Made by a program: the position numbers and the translations under genes | NCBI GenBank assembly: GCA_035487295.1 | Contig: DATHMH010000044.1 | Location: forward strand, 1 to 64,000 | Reading direction: 5' to 3' | DNA: 64,000 bases | DNA from: QIAW01 sp035487295 | Lineage (GTDB): Bacteria; Acidobacteriota; Terriglobia; Terriglobales; Acidobacteriaceae | Notes under the pieces: model-generated | Databases searched by the model: none | Seen by the model: the letters and a program-made list of their open reading frames with translations, nothing else | Told to the model about the DNA's origin: nothing | Shown: positions 48,413 to 56,993 of the stretch, one piece after another | Numbering within the stretch: position 1 is the stretch's first letter | Layout of the letters: each line of letters opens with the position of its first letter

Positions 48413-50035
48413 ATGAGCACCCAGGCCATAGCTGGACCGGCTTCTTCCCCGGTTGCCCTCCCCTACAGCCGGCAAGCGGCAATCAACCCCTGGCTGATCG
48501 CCATCACCGTTACGCTTGCGACGTTCATGGAGCTGCTCGATACCAGCATCGCCAACGTTGCCCTCCCTCATATCGCCGGCGGTCTGGCCGTAAGCTACGA
48601 CGAGAGCACCTGGGTGCTGACCAGCTACCTGGTGGCCAATGCAGTTGTTCTTCCCCTGAGCGCCTGGCTGAGCCGGGTGTTTGGCCGCAAGAACTATTAC
48701 ATGGCCTGCGTGGTCATGTTCACCATCAGCTCTTTTCTGTGCGGTCTTGCTCCCAATCTTGGTCTGCTGATCTTCTTTCGCATACTGCAGGGTGTGGGCG
48801 GAGGTGGCCTCGCGCCGGTGGAGCAAGCCATACTGGTTGATACTTTTCCTCCGGCAAAGAGAGCAGGGGCATTCGCGCTCTACAGCATGGCGATTGTTAC
48901 GGCGCCGGTGATCGGTCCGCCATTGGGCGGCTGGATCACCGATCACTTTACTTGGCGCTGGGTCTTCTTTATCAACGTCCCGATTGGCATTTTGAGCCTG
49001 TTGTTGACCAGCCGGTTGGTCTCTGATCCCCCACAGTTTATTGAGGAGGCCAAAGCGGCCAGGCAGAGCGGCAAGCTGAGAATTGATTACGTTGGAATCA
49101 GCCTGATCGCGCTGGGATTCGGCGCGCTGGAGATCGTTCTCGACAAGGGACAGCGGGAAGACTGGCTCGAGAGCCACTTTATCGTCACTTTTCTCACGGT
49201 CGCCATTCTTTCTTTGGTTTTCGCTGGCATCTGGGAGTGGCGGCATCCCGACCCGGTGGTGGAGATTAAACTTTTTAAAGAGCGCAATTTCGCTCTATCC
49301 AACATTTTTTATTTCCTCTTTGGATTCGGGATTTTCGGCAGTACCGTATTGATACCGCAAATGCTGCAAGCCCTCTTCGGCTACAGCGCCACCGATGCCG
49401 GACTGGTGCTGGGCCCGGGCGCGTTCGTGATTGTGGCGCTTGCTCCCGTGGTAGTCAAAATCCTGCCCAAGGTTGATCCCCGCAAAATGATCGGTCTGGC
49501 ATTTTTCATCGTTGCACTGGCAATGTGGCACTTCGCCTCACTTGACCTCGGGACTGACTACGCCAGCTACGCATGGGCGCGGGCCTTCCAGGGTTTGGGG
49601 TTGGCATTTCTTTTTATCCCTGTGAGCCAGCTTGTCTACTCCTATCTTCCCGCCGGGAAGAACAACAAGGCTTCCAGCATTACAAACCTGTTTCGCAATT
49701 TAGGCGGCAGCTTCGGAGTGGCGTTTGTGACCACGATGCTCGAACGCCGTACACAATTTCATCACAGCATTCTGGCGCAGCACCTCACACCCTCCGACGC
49801 GGGATTTCAACAGACGCTCGACTCCATCACGCAGTACATGATTGCCCGGGGAAGCAGCGCAGCCGATGCCGCGCAGCGGGCGTACGGTGTGATCTCCGCA
49901 ACGGCAGAAAAGAACGCCGCCATGCTCGGGTTCCTCGATTGCTTCTGGCTTTTGGGGTTCGTCTCGTTAGTCGGGCTGGTGCTGTCATTCACCATCAAGA
50001 AATTCGGCAGCAGCGGAGCGGCGGGCGGTCACTGA
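48413..50035 (+). CDS. DHA2-family (EmrB-like) MFS multidrug efflux pump
   Basis: The 540-residue protein has about 14 membrane helices. DHA2 motifs include TFMELLDTSIANVALPHIAGGLAVSYDESTWVLTSYLVANAVVLPLSAWL, FRILQGVGGGGLAPVEQAIL, VTAPVIGPPLGGWITDHFTWRWVFFINVPIG and FFLFGFGIFGSTVLIPQML-type segments. It should drive proton-coupled export of drugs from the cytoplasm. AGGAGCGCCA precedes the ATG. The next genes supply an outer-membrane factor and an adaptor, making a complete EmrAB-TolC-like system. Confidence 0.92.
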   Translation: MSTQAIAGPASSPVALPYSRQAAINPWLIAITVTLATFMELLDTSIANVALPHIAGGLAVSYDESTWVLTSYLVANAVVLPLSAWLSRVFGRKNYYMACVVMFTISSFLCGLAPNLGLLIFFRILQGVGGGGLAPVEQAILVDTFPPAKRAGAFALYSMAIVTAPVIGPPLGGWITDHFTWRWVFFINVPIGILSLLLTSRLVSDPPQFIEEAKAARQSGKLRIDYVGISLIALGFGALEIVLDKGQREDWLESHFIVTFLTVAILSLVFAGIWEWRHPDPVVEIKLFKERNFALSNIFYFLFGFGIFGSTVLIPQMLQALFGYSATDAGLVLGPGAFVIVALAPVVVKILPKVDPRKMIGLAFFIVALAMWHFASLDLGTDYASYAWARAFQGLGLAFLFIPVSQLVYSYLPAGKNNKASSITNLFRNLGGSFGVAFVTTMLERRTQFHHSILAQHLTPSDAGFQQTLDSITQYMIARGSSAADAAQRAYGVISATAEKNAAMLGFLDCFWLLGFVSLVGLVLSFTIKKFGSSGAAGGH

Positions 50036-50047
50036 AGATTGGATTTT

Positions 50048-51541
50048 ATGGAAATGTCATACAGAAAACGAAGCTTCATTCTGATTTTAATCATCGTGGG
50101 TTTGATGGTTGGCCAGCCGCGGATGGCGTGGCCGCAGCAATCCGGGTCAGCGTTCGAGTTGGGCAGCATCGCTACGCCGCGCACCATCAATCCTGCGGGC
50201 AACAGCAACACGCCCAGTTCGCTCGCCGGGCAGCAGCAGAATCCATTCCTGGGCAGCGTGCCTACAGGGCAGGCTACGGCAAATCCGATTGATCTTTCTT
50301 TGCAAGAGGCCGTCGGCCGCGGGCTGCGCTTCAACCTTGGAGTCATTGAGAATCAGGCCTCGCTGAATCAGGCACATGCCCAGAGATTGCGCGCGTTGTC
50401 ATCCATGCTGCCGAATGTGGGCGCGCTGGTGCGGCAGAACCTCGACGAGCTGAACCGGGTTGCGATTGGATTGAAAATACCGGGCATCCCGGCTTCAACC
50501 GGGCAGTTCAGCTACCAGGAGAGCTACGTCACGTTCTCTGAAAACGGATTGAACGTCGAAACCACTTACCGGCTGCGCGCAGCCCAGCGAAGCGCTGACG
50601 CGGATAGATATTCTCTTGAAGACGCACGCGACGTGGTGGCACTTGTCGTAGGTACAGCCTATTTGCAGGTCATCGCCAGCCAGTCACGATTAGATACAGC
50701 GCAGGCCCAGCTAGAAGTGGCACGCACCCTGGAAGAGCAGACCACGAACCAGGTGCATTCCGGTCTTTCTCCGGAAATTGACGGCTTTCGCGCGACCGTG
50801 CAGCAGCAGACGAATGAGCAGCGTGTCACTGTAGCCAAAGCCAACCTGGAGAAAGACAAGCTCACGCTGGCGCGCCTGATTGGCCTGCCCTCGGGACAGC
50901 AATTCAAGATCACGAGCAGTGCTCCTTATCAGACATGGAGCGGGCCGGAGTTGGCTGCAGCACTCGAACAAGCCAAGCAGGGCCGGGCCGACCTGAAGAG
51001 CGCGCAAGTATCGGCGCAGGCAGCCAGCCTGCAGAAGAGGGCCGCCCAATTCGAACGCTTGCCGGCACTTTCGGTGAATGGCTACTACGGCGCCATCGGA
51101 ACCACATTGGGACACTCCGATCAGACCTACACCGTGGCGGCAACACTCTCGCTTCCCATTTTTACAGGAGGCCGAATCCGCGCGGATGTAAAGGACAGCT
51201 CCGCGCAATTCGATCGCAAGCAATCGGAGTATCTGGACCTCACCGGGCGCGTGGACTATGAAGTGCGCAACGCTTTCACGGACCTCACCGCAGCCGACAG
51301 CGCCGTGCACGTTGCCGAAAGCAACCAGCAACTCGCGCAGAAGACCCTGGAACAGGCGCGTGACCGCTTTGCGAACGGCGTGACCAACAATCTGGAAGTT
51401 GTAGAAGCACAACAAGACGTGGCGGCTGCGAATGAGAACTACATCGCCAGCCTCTTCGCTCATAACCTTGCCAAGCTCGCATTGCTGCGGGCCCTGGGCA
51501 CAGCGCAGCATGACATGAACCGATATTTGGGGGGTAAATAA
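50048..51541 (+). CDS. TolC/OprM-family outer-membrane efflux protein
   Basis: From the ATG at 50048 the product has 497 residues; ATG 50054 or TTG 50039 are possible alternatives. A signal peptide (SFILILIIVGLMVGQPRMAWPQ) precedes repeated coiled-coil regions of the TolC type: DLSLQEAVGRGLRFNLGVIENQASLNQAHAQRL, TAYLQVIASQSRLDTAQAQLEVARTLEEQT and NNLEVVEAQQDVAAANENYIASLFAHNLAKLALLRALG. It forms the exit duct across the outer membrane and confirms a diderm organism. It sits 12 bp after the pump gene and 1 bp before the adaptor gene. Confidence 0.9.
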   Translation: MEMSYRKRSFILILIIVGLMVGQPRMAWPQQSGSAFELGSIATPRTINPAGNSNTPSSLAGQQQNPFLGSVPTGQATANPIDLSLQEAVGRGLRFNLGVIENQASLNQAHAQRLRALSSMLPNVGALVRQNLDELNRVAIGLKIPGIPASTGQFSYQESYVTFSENGLNVETTYRLRAAQRSADADRYSLEDARDVVALVVGTAYLQVIASQSRLDTAQAQLEVARTLEEQTTNQVHSGLSPEIDGFRATVQQQTNEQRVTVAKANLEKDKLTLARLIGLPSGQQFKITSSAPYQTWSGPELAAALEQAKQGRADLKSAQVSAQAASLQKRAAQFERLPALSVNGYYGAIGTTLGHSDQTYTVAATLSLPIFTGGRIRADVKDSSAQFDRKQSEYLDLTGRVDYEVRNAFTDLTAADSAVHVAESNQQLAQKTLEQARDRFANGVTNNLEVVEAQQDVAAANENYIASLFAHNLAKLALLRALGTAQHDMNRYLGGK

Positions 51542-51542
51542 C

Positions 51543-52868
51543 ATGGCACAACAGACCATCGAGACCTATCCGGCAACCGGGAACACCGATCATCTTCCGA
51601 ACCGCAAACCGGTTGAGATTCCACATCGTGAACCTCATTCTGTGATTCACGAAGAGAAGCTGCCGCAAGCACCTCTGACGCCGCGGCAAAAAATCGTGGA
51701 AGCAGTTAAACGGCGTCCGGCAATTTTCGCCCTCGCACTGGTCGCCGTGGTGGCCCTTGTTCTGGGATCGTGGCTCTACTTCAGCTCTTATGAAGAGACC
51801 GACGACGCCCAGGTGGATGGACACCTCGATCCCATCAGCGCGCGCATCAGCGGCACAGTCGTGAGTGTGAACCCCTCGGTAGAAGACAATCACTTTGTCG
51901 CAGCCGGTACGGTGCTGGCGGAAATTGATCCGGCGGATTACCAGGCCGAGGTGGATCGCGCTCGTGCTGAATATCAACGCTTGCAGGCCAGCGCATCGGC
52001 AGCACAACAGGATATCACCGTGACCTCTTCCGGCAGTGCAGGAAGACTGAACCTCTCGCAAGCGGCCGTGCATGAGGCCCAGGATTCCATCGCCTCTGAG
52101 CGGGCGGCACTCGATGCGGCCCAGGCGCGCCTGGCCCAGGCCGAAGCCGGTTATTCCCGGGCAGAAGCGGACCGCCAGCGTTATGAGCGGCTCCTCGCGA
52201 AGCACGAAATATCGCAGTCTGAGTATGACCGCATTGCTACCGAATCCTCCACAGACCGCGAAGCTGTCAACGCAGCCAGGGCGGAGCTGGTGGCGGCCCA
52301 AATACGGGTGACCCAGGCCGAGAGCCGTCTGGCAGAGCGCAAGGCAGATGTGCTGGTTGCAGGCTCGGCGCCCGAGCAAGTCAAATCGTCCATCGCCAAG
52401 GCTGCGGCGGCCGTCTCAGAAGCTGATCGTGCTCGCGCCCAACTCACCACAGCAGAGTTAAACCTGAGCTACTCCAAAATCATTGCTCCGGTAAGCGGAA
52501 TCATCGGCCGCAAAGTGGTCGAGGTCGGCCAACGGGTGCAACCCGGCCAGCAATTGCTCGACATTATTCCCGTGGATGACGTCTGGGTGACGGCAAATTT
52601 CAAGGAGACCCAGCTCAAGAAGATGCGCCCCGGCCAGCCGGTCACGATTCATCTCGACTCCTATGATCGCGACTATCACGGCCAGTTGGATGCCATCGGC
52701 GGCGCCACTGGTTCACGCTTCAGCTTGCTTCCACCTGAAAATGCCACCGGAAACTATGTGAAAGTAGTGCAGCGCATTCCGGTAAGAATCTTGCTCTCGC
52801 CGGGAGAGGATTCCGATCATTTACTTCGACCGGGAATGTCGGTCGAGGCACACGTAAAACTGCATTGA
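51543..52868 (+). CDS. EmrA/HlyD-family membrane-fusion adaptor
   Basis: The 441-residue protein has a cytoplasmic N-terminus (1-57) and one membrane helix (about 58-80, RPAIFALALVAVVALVLGSWLYFSS). It then has the lipoyl/barrel motif EETDDAQVDGHLDPISARISGTVVSVNPSVEDN, a long coiled-coil hairpin (about 130-300) and the second barrel with IIAPVSGIIGRKVVEVGQRVQPGQQLLDIIP and VTANFKETQLKKMRPGQPVTIHLDSY. This is the EmrA plan. It links the DHA2 pump to the TolC-like channel. Confidence 0.92.
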   Translation: MAQQTIETYPATGNTDHLPNRKPVEIPHREPHSVIHEEKLPQAPLTPRQKIVEAVKRRPAIFALALVAVVALVLGSWLYFSSYEETDDAQVDGHLDPISARISGTVVSVNPSVEDNHFVAAGTVLAEIDPADYQAEVDRARAEYQRLQASASAAQQDITVTSSGSAGRLNLSQAAVHEAQDSIASERAALDAAQARLAQAEAGYSRAEADRQRYERLLAKHEISQSEYDRIATESSTDREAVNAARAELVAAQIRVTQAESRLAERKADVLVAGSAPEQVKSSIAKAAAAVSEADRARAQLTTAELNLSYSKIIAPVSGIIGRKVVEVGQRVQPGQQLLDIIPVDDVWVTANFKETQLKKMRPGQPVTIHLDSYDRDYHGQLDAIGGATGSRFSLLPPENATGNYVKVVQRIPVRILLSPGEDSDHLLRPGMSVEAHVKLH

Positions 52869-52897
52869 GCCGCTCTGCAAACAGAGAGGAGAAAAAC

Positions 52898-53749
52898 ATG
52901 GCTGAGAAAAAGGTAGCTTTAGTGACGGGAGTTTCATCCGGAATCGGACGTGCAATCGCAAGCCTGCTGTCAGAGCGAGGCTTCCAGGTCTTCGGAACCA
53001 TGCGGAGGCCGAGCGAGGCCGACCGATGGCCGGGAAACGTAGGCCCGATTCGCCTCGATGTCCGTGATGAGGGGTCGGTGCGTTCCAGTCTGCGGACAGT
53101 GCTCGATCAAGCCGGACGAATTGACGCGCTGGTCAACAACGCCGGCTACACATTGGTCGGGTCTCTAGAAGAGACCAGCATTGAAGAAGCCCGGGAACTT
53201 TTCGATACGAATTTCTTCGGCGTCCTGCGAATGAGCCAGGCCGTTCTGCCCTTCATGCGCGAGCAAAAGTACGGACGCATTGTGAACATAGGCTCGGTGC
53301 TGGGATTCCTGCCCGCGCCATATCAGGGAATTTATGCCGCGAGCAAACATGCTCTCGAGGGTTACTCGGAATCGCTGGACCATGAAGTAAGGCAATTTGG
53401 GATTCGCGTATCCGTGATCGAGCCCGGATTCATGCGAACCAATATCAGCCAGAATGGCCGTCTGGCCGGTCAGTCTCTCGCCGCTTATGCCAGCCAGCGC
53501 AACGGCGTTCTTGATGTGCTGCGAGAAAATATCGCAAAAGGCGAGGACCCCGCGAGAGTAGCGTCGGTTGTCTTGGAGGCGCTCACGAGCCGCTCTCCCA
53601 AACTGCGATATCCGGCAGGGCAGCAGGCAAAACTTCTAAGCGTTTTGAAGAGACTCGCTCCGCGAAAGCTGATGGATAGGGGCGTTCGCAAAGAGTTCGG
53701 CCTGTTGGGCAAGAGCGCCGCAATGCTCCCACAGGAAGAAGCACAGTAG
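52898..53749 (+). CDS. Short-chain dehydrogenase/reductase at the end of the efflux operon
   Basis: The ATG at 52898 (GAGAGGAGAAAAAC upstream) is preferred over a TTG at 52865 that overlaps the adaptor. The 283-residue product has VALVTGVSSGIGRAIASLLSERG, LVNNAGYT and the active site GSVLG with YAASK, and carries the later FMRTNISQ segment. SDR placement behind an efflux operon suggests drug or aldehyde metabolism, but the substrate is unknown. It is convergent with the moaB gene. Confidence 0.88.
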   Translation: MAEKKVALVTGVSSGIGRAIASLLSERGFQVFGTMRRPSEADRWPGNVGPIRLDVRDEGSVRSSLRTVLDQAGRIDALVNNAGYTLVGSLEETSIEEARELFDTNFFGVLRMSQAVLPFMREQKYGRIVNIGSVLGFLPAPYQGIYAASKHALEGYSESLDHEVRQFGIRVSVIEPGFMRTNISQNGRLAGQSLAAYASQRNGVLDVLRENIAKGEDPARVASVVLEALTSRSPKLRYPAGQQAKLLSVLKRLAPRKLMDRGVRKEFGLLGKSAAMLPQEEAQ

Positions 53750-53782
53750 AGAATTTGCCGGTGCCGTTTGTCCAACCAAATA

Positions 53783-54271
53783 TCAATTCGGTTGGTCGTC
53801 ACCATGGCTGGTGTTGCCCTGCAGCAACTCCAGGGCGTGGGGCAGCAATTCGATAACGGCTTGCAGTGATTCCACTGCAGCCTTGGGACTTCCGGGAAGA
53901 TTAATCACCAACGAAGTTCCACAGATGCCGCAGACCCCACGGCTCAGAGCGGCGAGGGGAGTCTTCTTCGCACCTTCGCTGCGCATGCGTTCGGCGATGC
54001 CCTCCACCAATCGAGTGCAGACCGCGCGGGTAGCTTCAGGAGTCACATCGCGCACGGCAATGCCGGTGCCACCAGTGGTAATCACTAAGGGAGTAGAGGC
54101 TGTAAGCCGGCGAAGCGCGGCCTCGATGACTTTTTGCTCATCGGGAACGATCTCGATTTTTTCTACAACGAAGTGATTTTGTTGCAGGAGCTCTTTTACA
54201 GCGGGGCCGGAAAGATCTGAGCGTGTGCCGGCAGAGGCGGAGTCACTTACGGTCAGGACGGCAGCTTTCAA
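53783..54271 (-). CDS. moaB: MoaB/Mog-type molybdopterin adenylyltransferase-like protein
   Basis: The 162-residue protein has the MoaB/Mog signature: AAVLTVSDSASAGTRSDLSGPAV, VITTGGTGIAVRDVTPEAT and LINLPGSPKAAVESLQAVI-like segments. Mog adenylylates molybdopterin before metal insertion by MoeA. Its ATG overlaps the stop of the response-regulator gene by 4 bp, so translation is coupled. It is the last gene of the moeA-moaC-regulator-moaB run. Confidence 0.88.
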   Translation of the reverse strand: MKAAVLTVSDSASAGTRSDLSGPAVKELLQQNHFVVEKIEIVPDEQKVIEAALRRLTASTPLVITTGGTGIAVRDVTPEATRAVCTRLVEGIAERMRSEGAKKTPLAALSRGVCGICGTSLVINLPGSPKAAVESLQAVIELLPHALELLQGNTSHGDDQPN

Positions 54272-55008
54272 GCTTCCACGTTGTCCTTGTTGGTTTCATC
54301 TACCAGGCGCAGGCCTTCCATGAGCAGTCCCTGGGTAGAGCGAGTGATGGTCTGCTCAGTGCTCGAGCCGGTGAAATCAATAAGAAAGTTACCGGTCTGC
54401 CAGGTCAGGACCTTATATACAGCCTCATCGCCCTTCAGGTTGCCGCACGTGGCATGGTTGATCTGGCCTTCGCTGAAGTACATATCGCAGCGGTCGTTAT
54501 TGCTGGTGATAGCGAGAGAGCAACTCTTGCGGCCCATTTCCAGCGATTGCAGCAGGTCGAGGCAGCTCATCTGCACCAGATTGCCGCGAACCGTGCTCTC
54601 GCCGGCGGCTTCGCGAGTGAGCTTTTCCAGCGCAATCTTATCAATGGTCTTCTTGATGTGCGCGATGGCCTCTTTCAGGAAGAAAGGTTTCTCTACGAAT
54701 TCCTCGACTGCATCCTGCAGGATTTTGAGTTTCTCGCTGATGTCGTTCTTGCTGGCCAGCAGAATAATGGGGATGCGGGCGGTGTTGGCGCGGCCCTTGA
54801 GCTTTTCCATGAGCTGGCGCCCGTTCATGCTGGGCATGTCGTAGTCGCTGATAATCAGGTCAGGCGGATCATCAATGGCTTTGAGCAAGGCGTCGGCCCC
54901 GTCAGTGCCGGTGACCACGGGCGTGGTCAGCTCTGCCAAGTCGCGCCGCAGCATCTCCAAGATCATTGGATTGTCGTCAACAAGCAGAATTTTGACATTG
55001 GCCGGCAT
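54268..55008 (-). CDS. Response regulator with C-terminal DUF4388/PATAN-like domain
   Basis: The 246-residue protein begins with a receiver domain: VKILLVDDNPMILEML (acidic pair 11-12), phospho-acceptor Asp55 in IISDYDMPSMNG and the conserved lysine in FVEKPFF. The second half (about 140-235: VRGNLVQMSCLDLLQSLEMGRKSCSLAITSNNDRCDMYFSEGQINHATCGNLKGDEAVYKVLTWQTGNFLI) is a DUF4388/PATAN-type domain, not a DNA-binding domain. It begins 4 bp after moaC and overlaps moaB by 4 bp, so it sits inside the molybdenum-cofactor operon. The cognate kinase is not in the window. Confidence 0.9.
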   Translation of the reverse strand: MPANVKILLVDDNPMILEMLRRDLAELTTPVVTGTDGADALLKAIDDPPDLIISDYDMPSMNGRQLMEKLKGRANTARIPIILLASKNDISEKLKILQDAVEEFVEKPFFLKEAIAHIKKTIDKIALEKLTREAAGESTVRGNLVQMSCLDLLQSLEMGRKSCSLAITSNNDRCDMYFSEGQINHATCGNLKGDEAVYKVLTWQTGNFLIDFTGSSTEQTITRSTQGLLMEGLRLVDETNKDNVEA

Positions 55009-55012
55009 GAGG

Positions 55013-55513
55013 CTACTTCTTTACTCGCTTATTCACAATTGTCGCTGGGCCTGGTCGGCGATACTCACCACTCTTCCCCCCTGACTTACGCTGCAAAACG
55101 ACCTCACGGATTTCCATACTCTTATCCAAGGCCTTGCACATGTCATAGATGGTAAGAGCAGCAACACTCGCTGCGACCAGCACTTCCATCTCGACGCCAG
55201 TGGGGGCCGTCGTGGCGGCGGTGGAGACGATTGAGACGCCATTTTCGCACAGGTGCACCCGGACATCAACGTGAGAAAGCGGCAGGCTATGGCACAATGG
55301 GATCAGCTCTGCCGTGCGCTTGGCCGCGCTGATGCCCGCAATCCGGGCAATTTCAAAGGGATCGCCCTTGGGATTCTTCGGCAGCGCCTTGATTACTTCC
55401 GGGGACATAACCACTAAGGCACTAGCCTCAGCTTCGCGGCGGCTGGCCGGCTTGGCGGAAATATCCACCATGGCCGCCCGGCCACGGGCGTCGAAATGCG
55501 ACAGCTTGCTCAT
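55013..55513 (-). CDS. moaC: MoaC, cyclic pyranopterin monophosphate synthase
   Basis: The 166-residue protein shows the MoaC signature: KLSHFDARGRAAMVDISAKPASRREAEASA, IARIAGISAAKRTAELIPLCHSLPLSHVDV and AATTAPTGVEMEVLVAASVAALTIYDMCKALDK. It catalyses the second step of molybdopterin synthesis with MoaA. It is encoded between moeA and the response regulator, separated by 58 and 4 bp. moaA is not in the window. The C-terminal basic tail (KSGEYRRPGPATIVNKRVKK) is slightly long. Confidence 0.94.
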   Translation of the reverse strand: MSKLSHFDARGRAAMVDISAKPASRREAEASALVVMSPEVIKALPKNPKGDPFEIARIAGISAAKRTAELIPLCHSLPLSHVDVRVHLCENGVSIVSTAATTAPTGVEMEVLVAASVAALTIYDMCKALDKSMEIREVVLQRKSGGKSGEYRRPGPATIVNKRVKK

Positions 55514-55571
55514 GGTTCGTAACCTCTAGGTTAACACTGTTTTTAACGGCTTTATGGGCAAAGAAGGACCC

Positions 55572-56846
55572 TTATGAAGTAATCCGGCGGCGAAGCAGTA
55601 CCTCTACCATCTCACCGGCTGGGAGTGTCTCTCTGTCCGGTGGCACCACCACATAACAGTTTGCCTGGGCGGTCGCCACTATGTCGCCCGACCCCAGCCA
55701 GCGAACTGTCTCAACCTGCAAACCGCTCAAAAATCCGGGTAAGAACCGGGTCAGGCCGGTTTTGGTCGTGATCTCCGATTTAAGCCGGGCTTGTAACGGC
55801 CGCCATAGCGCCGGAGGTGTCCCGCCTAGAGCATCAATCATTGGCTTGGCGAAAAGCTCGAAGGTCACCATAGTAGAAACAGGATTGCCCGGCAATCCGA
55901 AGAAATAATGGACTGTCTGGCCGGGAGGGGAGCTAACACGCCCAAATACGATTGGCTTACCAGGTTGAATCCGTGCGCCGGTAAACAGGAACTCGGCCCC
56001 AAACTCGGTAAGCGCCTGTTCCACCAGATCATACTTTCCCATAGAAACGCCGCCGCTCAGCAGCAGCAACTCGGATTCCAGTCCTTTCTGCACCAATCCG
56101 CGCAGAGCGGAAATATTGTCGGCTGCAATGGGGAACTGCACCGCCTCGCCTCCGGCGGCTGCCACCTGTGCAGCCAGAGAATAGCTGTTGGAATTGCGGA
56201 TCTGGTGTGCCTGTGGCATGGCGTTGATCTCTACAATCTCATCCCCGGTAGAAAGAATCGCGATCCGCGGCCGCCCATAGACTTCGACCTGCGTCCTGCC
56301 AACACTGGCGGCTACGGCGATGGCTGCGTGGTCAATACGGTGTCCGGGAGCGAGCAGCACAGCCCCCTTTCTGGCTTCACTTCCGGCTGCAACGATATTT
56401 TCACCGGCCTTGACCGCTCGCCGTACCAGAATTTCATTCCCTTGGCGAGACGTATGCTCCACCATCACCACCGCATATTCGCTGCCCGCCGGCGCCGGAG
56501 CGCCGGTCATGATCTCAAGCGCCTCACCCGCTTTTAATACACCGCCATATGGCGAAGCGCCGGCTTTGGTCTCACCCACGACTCGCAACCGGAGGGGAGC
56601 AGCGTCGCTCGCTCCCAGCACGTCCGCTGCTCTGACAGCAAATCCGTCACGGGTGGCACGGTTGAAAGGCGGAAAGTCGCGGTCCGCGGCGATCTCTTCG
56701 GCCAGAACACGCCCGGCGCTGTTGAGCAGCCCCGCCTTTTCCGTCGAGGGCCTGCGTGTGCGCAGCAGGCCATGACCGGCTTCTTCAACTACCCTGCGTG
56801 CCTCTTCAAAGGAAAGTACGCGCTCGTTATGTGTAGCATGAGCCAT
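55572..56846 (-). CDS. moeA: MoeA, molybdopterin molybdenumtransferase
   Basis: The 424-residue protein has the MoeA domains in order. VLSFEEARRVVEEAG is followed by AEEIAADRDFPPFNRATRDGFAVRA, MTGAPAPAGSEYAVVMVEHT, ILSTGDEIV, LLLSGGVSMGKYDLV and FFGLPGNPVSTMVTFELFAKP. It inserts molybdate into adenylylated molybdopterin. The ATG at 56846 has no Shine-Dalgarno sequence because a repeat of the CTGAGAACTG type lies directly upstream, so initiation or promoter placement may be unusual. It leads the operon moeA-moaC-regulator-moaB. Confidence 0.93.
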   Translation of the reverse strand: MAHATHNERVLSFEEARRVVEEAGHGLLRTRRPSTEKAGLLNSAGRVLAEEIAADRDFPPFNRATRDGFAVRAADVLGASDAAPLRLRVVGETKAGASPYGGVLKAGEALEIMTGAPAPAGSEYAVVMVEHTSRQGNEILVRRAVKAGENIVAAGSEARKGAVLLAPGHRIDHAAIAVAASVGRTQVEVYGRPRIAILSTGDEIVEINAMPQAHQIRNSNSYSLAAQVAAAGGEAVQFPIAADNISALRGLVQKGLESELLLLSGGVSMGKYDLVEQALTEFGAEFLFTGARIQPGKPIVFGRVSSPPGQTVHYFFGLPGNPVSTMVTFELFAKPMIDALGGTPPALWRPLQARLKSEITTKTGLTRFLPGFLSGLQVETVRWLGSGDIVATAQANCYVVVPPDRETLPAGEMVEVLLRRRITS

Positions 56847-56895
56847 TGCAGTTCACAGTTCTCAGTTGGTAGACACCAGTAGACACCAATTGTTC
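56847..56895. repeat. CTGAGAACTG-type repeat directly before moeA
   Basis: The DNA between the moeA ATG and 56895 contains GTTCACAGTTCTCAGTTGG and two copies of TAGACACCA. The wording is the same as the stretch inside mnmG at 14941-14990. It replaces the expected ribosome-binding site region of moeA. Confidence 0.5.
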
Positions 56896-56946
56896 TCGCC
56901 GTGGATTCGCGTTCGGAGGCCGCTCACTCCCAGAACAAAGAATGCC

Positions 56947-56973
56947 AAAAAGAAAGGCGGCCAAACGGCCGCC
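56947..56973 (-). terminator. Rho-independent terminator of the TPR protein gene
   Basis: GGCGGCC and GGCCGCC form a perfect 7-bp stem with a 4-base loop (56956-56973). On the minus strand it is followed by TTTCTTTTT. It lies 21 bases after the stop codon at 56994. Confidence 0.85.
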
Positions 56974-56993
56974 TCATAGAAACTCAAAGCCCC

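Noticed and set aside
53774..53796. CCAACC/GGTTGG hairpin between the SDR and moaB genes as terminator
   Set aside because: The stem is only 6 bp, the loop is long and no T-run follows on either strand.
54223..55155. 310-codon plus-strand frame
   Set aside because: It is antisense to the response regulator and parts of moaB and moaC, all clearly real.
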